Origin: Thalassospira xianhensis MCCC 1A02616
GTDB taxonomy: Bacteria; Pseudomonadota; Alphaproteobacteria; Rhodospirillales; Thalassospiraceae
Assembly (NCBI RefSeq): GCF_003326475.1
Contig: NZ_JPWA01000008.1
Location: 93,888 to 157,887, forward strand
Length of the DNA stretch: 64,000 bases
Direction of reading: 5' to 3'
Shown here: one piece after another, positions 24,695 through 32,988 of the stretch
How positions within the stretch are numbered: the stretch's first letter is position 1
Layout: every line of letters begins with the position of its first letter
Program-made: the position numbers and the translations under genes
The notes under the pieces: model-generated
Seen by the model: the letters and a program-made list of their open reading frames with translations, nothing else
Told to the model about the DNA's origin: nothing
Databases searched by the model: none

Positions 24695-27600
24695 TTAGGT
24701 CCCTTTTATGCCAGTTGGTAGAGATCCCGTAGATGGCGGCTCTCCTCCGTTAGTACCGGTAGTTGGTGGCTCCGGCGGGTCTCCACCTTCTGAGCCAACT
24801 GGAGGCTTCCCATTATCTCCCTGCCGATTACCTCGCCCTTGGTTGATACCAGCTGCCAAACCACCCTTACCAGCCATTGAACTCGTACCCGAGCGGATTT
24901 CGCCGACAACGAAGGCAGTGGATTGTTTTGCATCGTTGTCTTCGCCAAGGTTCTCACCGTTCTGACCGAACCAACGCGATACACGGTCAGGAACCTGGTT
25001 AATCAGCTGGAAAGAGCGCATCGCAATCTGATAGTGCATGTAAGTCAGAATCACCGCCATTACGAAACCGCCAACTAAGCCGCTGACGTTGGCACTGGTT
25101 GCTGCCAAAACAGCCGGATAGAAGGTCACGTATATGAGCCAGATAAGCGCCTCGAAAACCAAGATCGAGAATAGAAGACCAAGGACCGCCAGGGGAATGC
25201 GTAGGAACAGGTTGAACAGAATCATGTAACCTGGACGCTGAACTTGGTCGACATAGTCTTGACCATCCATACGGATGTGGAAGAATGCCCAAAGCGGTGC
25301 AGCAATGACGCCTTCAACAACGAGAATGAGCATACCCGTCACAAAGAAGAAGAACTGGATGAACGGTATCATTGGCAGGACGAATGCGTGGATAACCCCC
25401 ACAGCCAATAGCCCCACGCAGAACATCATCAAGAACATCATGAGCGATGCAGGCATTTGGCCGCCCAGTGCGCCAGCAATTTTGGAACCGACCGTTGCCG
25501 CAGCTCCTGCAAGTTTCCCTGCGGGGAATAGCTTGGCTGCAAACCAAACGGCTATGACCATGTAGAACAAGTTCAGGATTAAGTGCCCAAATCCGACCAT
25601 CTGCTGCATGGCAGAGCCATTCCCAGGCTCAATCTCTGCCAAGCTGACAAGTGCCATCATTAGATACTGACCGGGCTTTCCGAGAACAGTGTAGAACGAG
25701 ACGACATCTGGCTCCACCTGCCCTGCTCGCGCAGCCTGCTGATCAAGAGCCAGCGTAGAACTGACCTCTTTATCCCAAACGGCCCGGAACTTCGGCATAA
25801 CACCGGTGGTTTCGTCAAACAGCAGTTTTGCCGCATCCGTGTTGTCAATCTTAACCGTATTGCCTTCTTCGAACTCTGGCATGTCACCGAGAACTTCGAA
25901 AACCTGGCTGTTGATACGAGACAGAGCGACGTAGTAAGGCCCAGCAGAAATCCAGCCAGCCGATTTCGCCGCCGTCTGGAACTCCGACATGGTTACGCTG
26001 TTGACTTTAGCTAAATATGCTTCGGCTGCGGTCAGGAGAGCATTATCGAATACGGTCTTCGCATCGAAGGCTGCGTTAGTGGTTGCAACCAACGAATCAA
26101 CCGAAACAGCCTCCTGACCGGCCGTCATGTTCTTGGCAAACTGAATAGCTAACTTTCTGAGCTCGGCTCGCAGGGAGGTGATTGCAGCCAGGCGCGCTGT
26201 GTCAAAAGCAAGCTGAGCGTCTGCGCCACTGGTTTCGCCCATAGCAAATGAACCGGTCATGGAACCACAGACGCCGTAATCCCATTTCAGTTCTTGGACT
26301 ACTCCTCCGTACAGCGAAGCGTCTTTTGCCTGACGCTCATTGTTCGAGAGCACGTTACCAACTTCGAGGAAGTCTTTCGTGATTTCCCAGCCGGTATTCA
26401 AATACGACATCAGGTCGCGATTGATTTTGTATCCCGGTGAAGCATTGTAAGGGTCGACATAGCGATATGAGGAGGTCGGAACTGACGCTCCAGTGACGGC
26501 ATCCGATGTTCCCTGGAAAACCTCAAGGGCCGCGTAGCAGACTTCTGCCTTCGCAAGATTAACCACAAAGGGCATGGTCTCACGAAGGTTCTGGTTCTGA
26601 ACCTGAGCAACTGATAGGTTATCAACAACACCCGCCCAAACCATGTTCCCGATATTGCCACCCCAAACAGCAACCTGAAGGACAATGAGCTGAGCAGCGC
26701 AGTAGCCTTTAATCACCGGGGCAAGCATGCCGACACCTGCGACAACACGGACTGGAGCCCAAATCTGGTGCCACCGCTCTCCAAGAACCTTACCTTCGTG
26801 CGCCGTCGAAATCATACCAACGAACAACTGATATGTCATGGCCACCGAGGCAACGGACATCAAGACGGTCAGCAGCGCCGCAAAGCCGCCCGCAATGCCA
26901 TTTGAAATCGGGGTGACTGATGCCGCAGAGAGCGAGCCAGAGAAAGGAGGCACTCCTGGGAAGACCAGCTCCAAAAGCTTCCACCACAAGTCCGTTGTTT
27001 CCGGATTTGAGAAAGCTTTCTGAATGATATCCGACGTAGACGCATCGTCGGCCATTGCAGTCCCGGCCGGGAAAGACGCCAACGCTGCCGTCGTAACAAT
27101 CAGCAAGAATGCAGCGACGACCCCGCTCCCGCTTCCTCCCCCTCCGGCTCGCGTGTAAGGCTCTGTCCACCATGCAGACGGCGTCTTGACCCACTGGCCA
27201 AAGCTACCAAGCCGCATGGTGCGGAACTGCCAGTTATAGAACGCCTGCCTGCACGTGAGAGCGAAGAGAACGGGTGTCAGCATAAATCGGCTCAAGACAT
27301 CGAGGAACATACCGACACTGCCGAAAGCGGAGAAGCTCAGCGGGTAGAACCTGAACGTCAGAATGCCCACCGCCAGGGAAATACCGAGCAGCATGAAATA
27401 GAGCATAAAGCCGCGGTGAGTCATGTCCTGCGAATTGTGGACGTCTTTGTCAGACTTGCCATATTGGTGTTGAGCAAGCTTGAAGCGTTCAGCTTCATCC
27501 GTCACATCCGAAGGCAACCGTTCGCTTTCCTCAACAGTGGTTCGATGAAAGACAAACTTTGCTGTCAGCTTGATGCCGTCATATCCGGCTTTCCCAAGCT

Positions 27601-27772
27601 TTTTGACACCTTGTAGGGTGGACTTGAATGCCGACAAGCCCGTCAAATACATCAGCTTTGACTGCTTGAACTCGCCTACGCCAACGACATCGTCTTTTGC
27701 AATGCTGACGAGCTCATCCCGAAACGCGTGGGATCTCCCATTGGATCCGTTCTTTTTCTCTATTTCGCTCAT
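24695..27772 (-). CDS. DotA/TraY-family type IVB secretion membrane protein
   Basis: This 1025-aa protein matches the DotA/TraY family of type IVB (Dot/Icm, IncI) conjugation systems, polytopic inner-membrane proteins needed for the transfer channel. The core pattern is HEGKVLGERWHQIWAPVRVV followed by GVGMLAPVIKGYCAAQLIVL, with four or more hydrophobic helices in the last 350 residues. An unusual N-terminal extension has two helices and TCRQAFYNWQFRTMRLGSFG before a second signal-like helix ending ASFPAGTAMADDAS (about residue 240). This suggests a fusion of a small membrane transfer protein to a secreted-type DotA. The C-tail is Gly/Pro rich. GAGGAAG precedes the ATG. Confidence 0.85.
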   Translation of the reverse strand: MSEIEKKNGSNGRSHAFRDELVSIAKDDVVGVGEFKQSKLMYLTGLSAFKSTLQGVKKLGKAGYDGIKLTAKFVFHRTTVEESERLPSDVTDEAERFKLAQHQYGKSDKDVHNSQDMTHRGFMLYFMLLGISLAVGILTFRFYPLSFSAFGSVGMFLDVLSRFMLTPVLFALTCRQAFYNWQFRTMRLGSFGQWVKTPSAWWTEPYTRAGGGGSGSGVVAAFLLIVTTAALASFPAGTAMADDASTSDIIQKAFSNPETTDLWWKLLELVFPGVPPFSGSLSAASVTPISNGIAGGFAALLTVLMSVASVAMTYQLFVGMISTAHEGKVLGERWHQIWAPVRVVAGVGMLAPVIKGYCAAQLIVLQVAVWGGNIGNMVWAGVVDNLSVAQVQNQNLRETMPFVVNLAKAEVCYAALEVFQGTSDAVTGASVPTSSYRYVDPYNASPGYKINRDLMSYLNTGWEITKDFLEVGNVLSNNERQAKDASLYGGVVQELKWDYGVCGSMTGSFAMGETSGADAQLAFDTARLAAITSLRAELRKLAIQFAKNMTAGQEAVSVDSLVATTNAAFDAKTVFDNALLTAAEAYLAKVNSVTMSEFQTAAKSAGWISAGPYYVALSRINSQVFEVLGDMPEFEEGNTVKIDNTDAAKLLFDETTGVMPKFRAVWDKEVSSTLALDQQAARAGQVEPDVVSFYTVLGKPGQYLMMALVSLAEIEPGNGSAMQQMVGFGHLILNLFYMVIAVWFAAKLFPAGKLAGAAATVGSKIAGALGGQMPASLMMFLMMFCVGLLAVGVIHAFVLPMIPFIQFFFFVTGMLILVVEGVIAAPLWAFFHIRMDGQDYVDQVQRPGYMILFNLFLRIPLAVLGLLFSILVFEALIWLIYVTFYPAVLAATSANVSGLVGGFVMAVILTYMHYQIAMRSFQLINQVPDRVSRWFGQNGENLGEDNDAKQSTAFVVGEIRSGTSSMAGKGGLAAGINQGRGNRQGDNGKPPVGSEGGDPPEPPTTGTNGGEPPSTGSLPTGIKGT

Positions 27773-27832
27773 CTATAGCTTCCTCACTGCTTGAGGCCAT
27801 CAGTATCTTGATGTCGGCCGTCGCATCGGTTC

Positions 27833-27871
27833 AAAGGATTTATGCTATAATGATGACATCAACAAATCCTT
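27833..27871. promoter_or_regulatory. inverted repeat AAGGATTT/AAATCCTT upstream of dotA-like gene
   Basis: Eight-base arms lie on both sides of a GCTATAATG stretch, about 60 bp upstream of the dotA-like start. The same AAATCCTT half-site with a GCTATAA element recurs before the transfer-linked operon at 39.5 kb. It is a candidate operator. Confidence 0.4.
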
Positions 27872-28056
27872 CGGCGCTACCTGTTTCTTAAAGAAAATGG
27901 CACCGCAAAAGGATTATTGTTCTCGATTATGCTAGAGACAAAGGAAATTTAAGGCAAGTCTCGCATAATTGAGAAAATTAATAGCAAATTTATTGACACC
28001 GCAAGGAAAATGATTCACTTCTGTCACTTGCATCTGTAATATATGAAGGACCGAGT

Positions 28057-28395
28057 ATGCCCCATCCACCTGAGATGAAAATACCGGAAACCGCACAGGA
28101 CTCGCGGGAATACCAACAACAAAAAACTTACCTGCCTTTTGAAAGGGCATATGCGGAGCGAGAATTGTACGGAGGTGTCGGACGAAGAACCAAGGGATCA
28201 TTCGATCTTGAAATGCGTACACGACCAGATGTCGAGGTTATGGATCTACTAGAGATGGGGAGACTTCCAGGCGCTGAAGAAACGCATGAGTACCTTCGTC
28301 TAGCTGAAATTAAAGTGTTCTATTCGCGTAGAGATGCAGCCAATAGTAGCTATGCCCCCAAATCTTTGTTACAAAGGTGCGCGTCATTAGAGTGA
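28057..28395 (+). CDS. hypothetical protein, 112 aa
   Basis: No family is recognised. The product is charged and hydrophilic (EYQQQKTYLPFERAYAEREL) without signal or membrane segments. GAAGGACCGAGT precedes the ATG. It is 26 bp upstream of the next gene and probably in one operon with it. Confidence 0.6.
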   Translation: MPHPPEMKIPETAQDSREYQQQKTYLPFERAYAERELYGGVGRRTKGSFDLEMRTRPDVEVMDLLEMGRLPGAEETHEYLRLAEIKVFYSRRDAANSSYAPKSLLQRCASLE

Positions 28396-28421
28396 TTGTT
28401 TACCCACTTCAGGTAGTGTAG

Positions 28422-28901
28422 ATGGCAGATAATTTAATGTGCAGTCCCAAGTCGTTAGCGGAAGTTCCGCGTCGCGTGAAAGAACATGACCAAGACTTTC
28501 ACGTAGTTTTTCACGAATTCCTAGACACCTTCTACGTTGAAGAGGATAAGACTCTCAAGTACGCAATGTTGACCGAGTGCCCAGATTTTCTTGAAGACGA
28601 TGTTAAAGATTCTTACATCGGCGGTGTTGCTGAATATCTTTGCTATCGGTGGGGTATCGGCACTCCACCAGAATGGACCAACGATCCTCGGCGCTTTCTA
28701 AAAAAGCCATGGTTCCCTCCTGGAGTGGAAACAGAAAAACCGCGGTTGCTTGTTGAGAGTCCATCTGCTTTTAAACGTCGCTTGATTTTTATCGAAGCAG
28801 AGCCACTGCGGAGAATTAGCATGCCTCATGACGGAAGGTGGTTCGCTTATGAGGAGATGCGTACCAGCCTTAAGCAGGACGTTTACCTTAGTCTTTGGTA
28901 A
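28422..28901 (+). CDS. protein with domain usually paired to AbiEii-type toxins
   Basis: The C-terminal ~90 residues (EYLCYRWGIGTPPEWTNDP, then KKPWFPPG and LLVESPSAFKRRLIFIEA) resemble the C-terminal half of a family of helix-turn-helix proteins. As I recall, those are encoded next to AbiEii-type nucleotidyltransferases and probably act as antitoxins. The usual N-terminal HTH is not present here. An AbiEii-type gene lies 1 kb downstream, separated by an inverted Fic-fold gene. The role as cognate partner is inference. Confidence 0.5.
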   Translation: MADNLMCSPKSLAEVPRRVKEHDQDFHVVFHEFLDTFYVEEDKTLKYAMLTECPDFLEDDVKDSYIGGVAEYLCYRWGIGTPPEWTNDPRRFLKKPWFPPGVETEKPRLLVESPSAFKRRLIFIEAEPLRRISMPHDGRWFAYEEMRTSLKQDVYLSLW

Positions 28902-28934
28902 CGCTGGAAACCCGCTCTTAGTGGGATAAAGACC

Positions 28935-29768
28935 TCACTGTAGCTGGTGGCCGCTCAACTTAGCATCCGGGATGCCGTTATAGGCTTCTTCCTGGTAGCA
29001 TTCCGCAAGCAAGTTAAACATTTCGTCTCCCTGCTGTGACATGTGGAAACCATGTAACTTTTTGTCGAACTTGTCTTGCAGAGACGCGGGCACTCGCAGC
29101 GCTGGGAACCCTGCATTAAGCAATATGCCATTCAACATGACCAGTCCGATTTCGACATTGAGAATTCTGAAAAATTGCTGGCGCTGAATGAACAGAAAGT
29201 ATGCAACGGCCAACTCAAATGGATCAGAAACAGACTCCTGAAGCGCCCTCATGCCGTCGACGTAGACTCTATTCAGGCGTGGCGCACCGATTTCATCCGG
29301 AATAAGCGCGCAGTATTCGCTATTGGGGAGGCCTGTGAGGGCTTCTATTTCTTCATCTTCCCCACGAAAGCATCCAGCTACTGACGGTATATGAGCTGCG
29401 AGAATTCCGTGGAGATCTATGCAGACTGCCCGGAGGGTCGAGAACTGGCCATTTTGCACCATCGACCTTAACCACTGATACGTTCGAGCGGCGTTTTGTG
29501 CCTCAGTAACCATCACTGTATTCAGGCGCTCTTTAACGGGCGTATCTGCACCGTCTGCCGCCATACGAGCATGTATCTTGCTATCAACAATGTCCCGGCA
29601 GACTGAAAGGCTTATGGTATATCCTGATATAGCCATGTGGTCGCGCAGGAAATGGGCACTCTTCTTGCCCATTTTTGAGAGAACATACTCTGGTGAGTCT
29701 GTTCCTTCAAAATCTGGAACGAGTTCATGCCGCCACTGAAACCCCAAAACCCTCTGAAGTTGTCTCAT
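28935..29768 (-). CDS. Fic-fold protein with degenerate active site
   Basis: The layout follows Fic/DOC proteins. LHGILAAHIPSVAGCFRGED comes before the core; a central helix LAVAYFLFIQRQQFF runs into ILNVEIGLVMLNGILLNAGFP, which aligns with HPFxDGNGRxxRLLxNxxLLxxGxP. Here the catalytic His and the GN(G/K)R loop are replaced, so AMP-transferase activity is unlikely. The start MRQLQRVLGFQ is chosen because CGGAGCTGAT precedes it; a TTG frame start 42 bp upstream is weaker. It is divergent from the AbiEii-type gene. It may act as an antitoxin-like or structural pseudoenzyme. Confidence 0.65.
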   Translation of the reverse strand: MRQLQRVLGFQWRHELVPDFEGTDSPEYVLSKMGKKSAHFLRDHMAISGYTISLSVCRDIVDSKIHARMAADGADTPVKERLNTVMVTEAQNAARTYQWLRSMVQNGQFSTLRAVCIDLHGILAAHIPSVAGCFRGEDEEIEALTGLPNSEYCALIPDEIGAPRLNRVYVDGMRALQESVSDPFELAVAYFLFIQRQQFFRILNVEIGLVMLNGILLNAGFPALRVPASLQDKFDKKLHGFHMSQQGDEMFNLLAECYQEEAYNGIPDAKLSGHQLQ

Positions 29769-29926
29769 ATCAGCTCCGTGCATCTTTGCGATGTCGAACG
29801 GTATCGCCAATCATTTGAGAAGACAACGACTTAAGGCAGCCTAAAAGCAAAATCCAGGCCCTGCTGATTCAACTGTGGTAGAATGACGCAAGACGGGAGA
29901 ACCTCTTGCATTGACCGGCAAACGGG

Positions 29927-30721
29927 ATGGCGCTACTTAGCTGCGGTCGAAGCCTTTTCTATGAATACGCCTATAGGGAAATCGCGCGAATGCGAACTGT
30001 GCATAATGACATTTTAGTCGCCCTTGATGCCTTGAACCATGGCTTCCTCAAAGACCACCGCTGCTTTTTCGGTGGCGGAACTGCCATCAGCTTAATGCTC
30101 GATGGATATCGCATTTCCAGTGACATCGATTTCCTTTGCGCTTCAGCATCCTCCTATCGCGACATCCGGCGTTTGGTTCTTGAAACACCAGAAGTTTTGC
30201 TTGGCAAACAAACCCTGACCGCCAGCAATCTTCGCGTGGATGCCTATAGCATCCGTGTGGACCTGTCCATCAACGACACGAATATCCGTTTTGAAATTGT
30301 TCGCGAGGAACGGATTCCTTTGATGGGGCATCCTGCCAGCCCCTTTGCGGTTCCTATGTTGTCGATAGAGGACTTGTTTGCTGAGAAGCTTCTCGCCAAT
30401 GCAGATAGGTGGCTGGATAAGGGCGTAAACAGCCGAGACATTATTGATTTGGGGATGATGGTTTCAAGGATTGGTGATGTGCCCACAATGGCCTGGGAGA
30501 AGGCTCACACTGCATATGGGGCGAATGTCGCAAAGTCTTTTGAGCGCGCAGTACAGATGCTTGATGACAGTCGATACTTTCTCCAATGCCTAAAAAATCT
30601 CGATGCAGATATCGGACTTCAAGATGAAATCTTGAGTGCTCTAAAAGGCGTCTCTATAGTGTTTTTGCCGCAGGCCGAGGGGGGCCTGCTGTTCGACGAC
30701 CAAAGGAAAACTCGCGAATGA
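29927..30721 (+). CDS. AbiEii-type nucleotidyltransferase (second copy)
   Basis: The signature FFGGGTAISLMLDGYRISSD plus IDFL is the family's GG-(S/T)..D-I/L-D metal site. A later MLSIEDLFAEKLLANADR and RDIIDLGMM give the C-terminal pattern. The protein is shorter and clearly different from the AbiEii at 15.6 kb, so the two are independent acquisitions. Its usual partner domain is encoded 1 kb upstream. The stop overlaps the next start (ATGA), coupling it to a small exported protein. It is a toxin or abortive-infection nucleotidyltransferase by family. Confidence 0.75.
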   Translation: MALLSCGRSLFYEYAYREIARMRTVHNDILVALDALNHGFLKDHRCFFGGGTAISLMLDGYRISSDIDFLCASASSYRDIRRLVLETPEVLLGKQTLTASNLRVDAYSIRVDLSINDTNIRFEIVREERIPLMGHPASPFAVPMLSIEDLFAEKLLANADRWLDKGVNSRDIIDLGMMVSRIGDVPTMAWEKAHTAYGANVAKSFERAVQMLDDSRYFLQCLKNLDADIGLQDEILSALKGVSIVFLPQAEGGLLFDDQRKTRE

Positions 30722-31080
30722 AGTCTCTTCCCGCTCTGCTTTTCACGTGGTTACTTTCTGCATCTGTCTTCCCGGGCTGGGCGTTGGCCGATGAGAGTGA
30801 GACCTGTAAGGCTAAAACAGTCATTGCCTTAAAAATGCTCGTTCTGTACGAAACTTCCGATGTTGTATCCACGTTTACGGCCGACCAGATCGATAGCGCG
30901 GTATCCTGGTGCGATGGTCTTGTCTTCTTGCCGGAATACAAAGGATGCTATTCACGCCTGCCAGAAATACGCGATCTGCTATTGGCCGGAGAAGGCCTGA
31001 AGGCCAAAGAGATCGCGAGCGAGATACTTCCTACTTGTGACGCGGCTGGGCGGGTCGAAGCCAAGGAAAAGTCCATTTAA
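30718..31080 (+). CDS. exported hypothetical protein, 120 aa
   Basis: A signal peptide (MKSLPALLFTWLLSASVFPG, cleavage about ALA-DES) precedes a ~95-residue helical mature domain with four cysteines (ETCKAK, VSWCDG, KGCYSR, PTCDAA), probably two disulfides. It is translationally coupled to the AbiEii-type gene by an ATGA overlap, an odd partner for a cytoplasmic toxin. No family is recognised. Confidence 0.6.
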   Translation: MKSLPALLFTWLLSASVFPGWALADESETCKAKTVIALKMLVLYETSDVVSTFTADQIDSAVSWCDGLVFLPEYKGCYSRLPEIRDLLLAGEGLKAKEIASEILPTCDAAGRVEAKEKSI

Positions 31081-31091
31081 CTTCCGGCCGC

Positions 31092-32384
31092 TCAAACAAG
31101 TCCGGCAGCAAATTCCAACTCCGCATGTTCAAAAGCATTCTCGTACTGGCCAAGTTCGGCGTTTGTCATGCCAACGTCTTGAGAACGACCGACTTCTCTC
31201 CATTTCTGGAGGCTTTTAACGATGGGTGCTAAGGCGGCCGTAGCCGCATCTCTGTTTCTCAAGCCAAACAAAGGTGCGATATCCATAGCACTTTGAACCA
31301 ATGCTTCCGGCCCGTGGTCTTCGGACACCCACAGTTTGAGTTCTCTCGCCTTGTCCGGGAAAGGATTTATGTCGAAACCGGGTGATAAAATCCATTTGCG
31401 CTGGCCGTCATAGAGAAAGGCATGGTTCCGCAAATGGTCATCGACATTGTTGATGAGGATGTTGAATACCATGCGTTTCCACATTTCACTGAGGTCTTCA
31501 GACGCTCTCGGGGAGTATTGTTTAATAACATCTGCCAACTCCGTGTAAGTGTGTTCATCATCATCCTCGACTTGCAGCATTGTCTTGGCCGACGCGTATA
31601 ATTTTCTCCGTCCGGCATCATCGCGGTCAAACCGCCGAATGACTGCGACATCGTTCCCTGCTTCGGTACGAACGACTTTTCCTTCTGCGACATCCATGCC
31701 TGCCATTGCTGCCAGCTTTAAGGCCAGAATTTCGGCCTTGGTGACAGGCTTTGTATCCCCTGCACTTGGGAACTTCCCAATGCACAGCCCCCACTCATCG
31801 TCCTGTATGGAGGACTTGGGACGCATCCCTCCGAGAGTGGTGCCGTTCCCTTCCAGATATTGGATATCTCGTTCTGTTTCTTCATCTCGCTCGATAGCTT
31901 GCGACGAGTGTATGAGTTGGTCGAGATGTACGCGTGGCGGAGCAGTTCCAGCTTCTTCGGCCCGGGTAGAACAGAAATTTCCATTTTCATCCCGAAAGCG
32001 CAGTGCCCCCATTCGGGCTGCGTCGTCCACACCCAGCAAGAAGTCGAGTGTGTTCAGCGGCTCTGCGTTAGCATTGGTTTGAACACGCTGCTGGCGCGCA
32101 TGTCGTCTCATCATCACGCGTTTCCCCCAACCGTCGGGTTCCGTATCGGATATCACGCCGTGAAATACCGACGACCATTCACCTTTGCCACCGGTGTGAA
32201 ACTGTGGCCCTTGAACCAGTTGTAAAGCCGGATCGATGGCAAAAGATGCCTTATGTTCAAGCCAAAAATCTGAATAGACGAAACTTGAATGCTCCCGGCG
32301 TCCGTTTGTGGCAAACCTGAGAATGCCAATCGGGTTTGCACCTTCGCCAAGAAAGACATCAATTTCACGACTGATAGTACTCAA
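31092..32384 (-). CDS. hipA: HipA-family serine/threonine kinase toxin
   Basis: This 430-aa HipA-like protein has the N-terminal HipA_N region (VFHGVISDTEPDGWGKRV), the flexible phosphate loop GTTLGGMRPKS, and the catalytic core NNVDDHLRNHAFL with the D-x3-N metal and base residues. A later DINPFPDK stands for the DFG-like metal site. HipA kinases phosphorylate targets such as glutamyl-tRNA synthetase and cause dormancy. It overlaps the upstream hipB-like antitoxin by 4 bp. The pair is typical of mobile elements and may help maintain the plasmid. Confidence 0.88.
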   Translation of the reverse strand: MSTISREIDVFLGEGANPIGILRFATNGRREHSSFVYSDFWLEHKASFAIDPALQLVQGPQFHTGGKGEWSSVFHGVISDTEPDGWGKRVMMRRHARQQRVQTNANAEPLNTLDFLLGVDDAARMGALRFRDENGNFCSTRAEEAGTAPPRVHLDQLIHSSQAIERDEETERDIQYLEGNGTTLGGMRPKSSIQDDEWGLCIGKFPSAGDTKPVTKAEILALKLAAMAGMDVAEGKVVRTEAGNDVAVIRRFDRDDAGRRKLYASAKTMLQVEDDDEHTYTELADVIKQYSPRASEDLSEMWKRMVFNILINNVDDHLRNHAFLYDGQRKWILSPGFDINPFPDKARELKLWVSEDHGPEALVQSAMDIAPLFGLRNRDAATAALAPIVKSLQKWREVGRSQDVGMTNAELGQYENAFEHAELEFAAGLV

Positions 32385-32713
32385 AATACCTGCCCTTTTT
32401 TCTGTGGAAGTCGCACGCGCTTAGGGGCTTTTTCGACATCAAGCATCAAGCCAACTTCGTCAGTTTCTGGCGCGAGTATATTTCCGAACGGGTCTTTTTC
32501 TCCAAGCACCGAGAACACGAGGGCATAGTAGGCAATCGCTACTGTCGGATCACCTTTCTCAATCTTCTGATAAGTCTGTTTTGCCATGCCGGTGCGGTCG
32601 ACCATCATTGCAATGGTAAACTTGCGTCGCTTGCGAGCGAGCGAGATGTTTGCCCCCATCTTGCGGAAAGAACGCTTTAGAGGTGCCGACAGCAGATGTT
32701 GAATATTGCTTGC
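32381..32713 (-). CDS. hipB: HipB-like XRE antitoxin and autorepressor
   Basis: The helix-turn-helix segment is NISLARKRRKFTIAMMVDRT followed by GMAKQTYQKIEKGDPTV, a typical Cro/CI fold in a 110-aa protein starting MASNIQHLLSA. The longer frame would run into its operator region. Its last codons overlap the hipA start, fixing the antitoxin:toxin order. Four palindromic sites upstream fit autorepression by a HipB dimer. A C-terminal basic tail (KAPKRVRLPQKKG) may contact HipA. Confidence 0.85.
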   Translation of the reverse strand, partial: ASNIQHLLSAPLKRSFRKMGANISLARKRRKFTIAMMVDRTGMAKQTYQKIEKGDPTVAIAYYALVFSVLGEKDPFGNILAPETDEVGLMLDVEKAPKRVRLPQKKGQVF

Positions 32714-32735
32714 CATTTTACGTCCTATTTCCAGG

Positions 32736-32903
32736 TTAAGGGCTACTATAGCATCCTTAAACCTGTGTACGGGATGCCGTAACATCCCTTAGATCATGTG
32801 AACTGCTTATACAGAAATATTAGTCCCCATGCAATTCGAAATACCTTTAAGGGATGCCACAGCATACTTTATCCCCTATTAAGGGATGCTACAGCATCCC
32901 TTA
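32736..32903. promoter_or_regulatory. four palindromic operators upstream of hipBA
   Basis: Copies at about 32736-32760, 32771-32790, 32847-32870 and 32879-32903 share the form TTAAGGGATGC-N4-GCATCCCTTAA. The fourth is nearly perfect (AAGGGATGCTACAGCATCCC...). They form two pairs of about 31-33 bp centre spacing, roughly three helical turns, which fits cooperative HipB binding and DNA bending. Confidence 0.7.
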
Positions 32904-32988
32904 TAGACATTTTCGGTTCAGACAATCAAAAACGGATGTGTCAATAGACCGCACCCGTTTTCGCCATCATTGCAAGACTGTTTACAGG

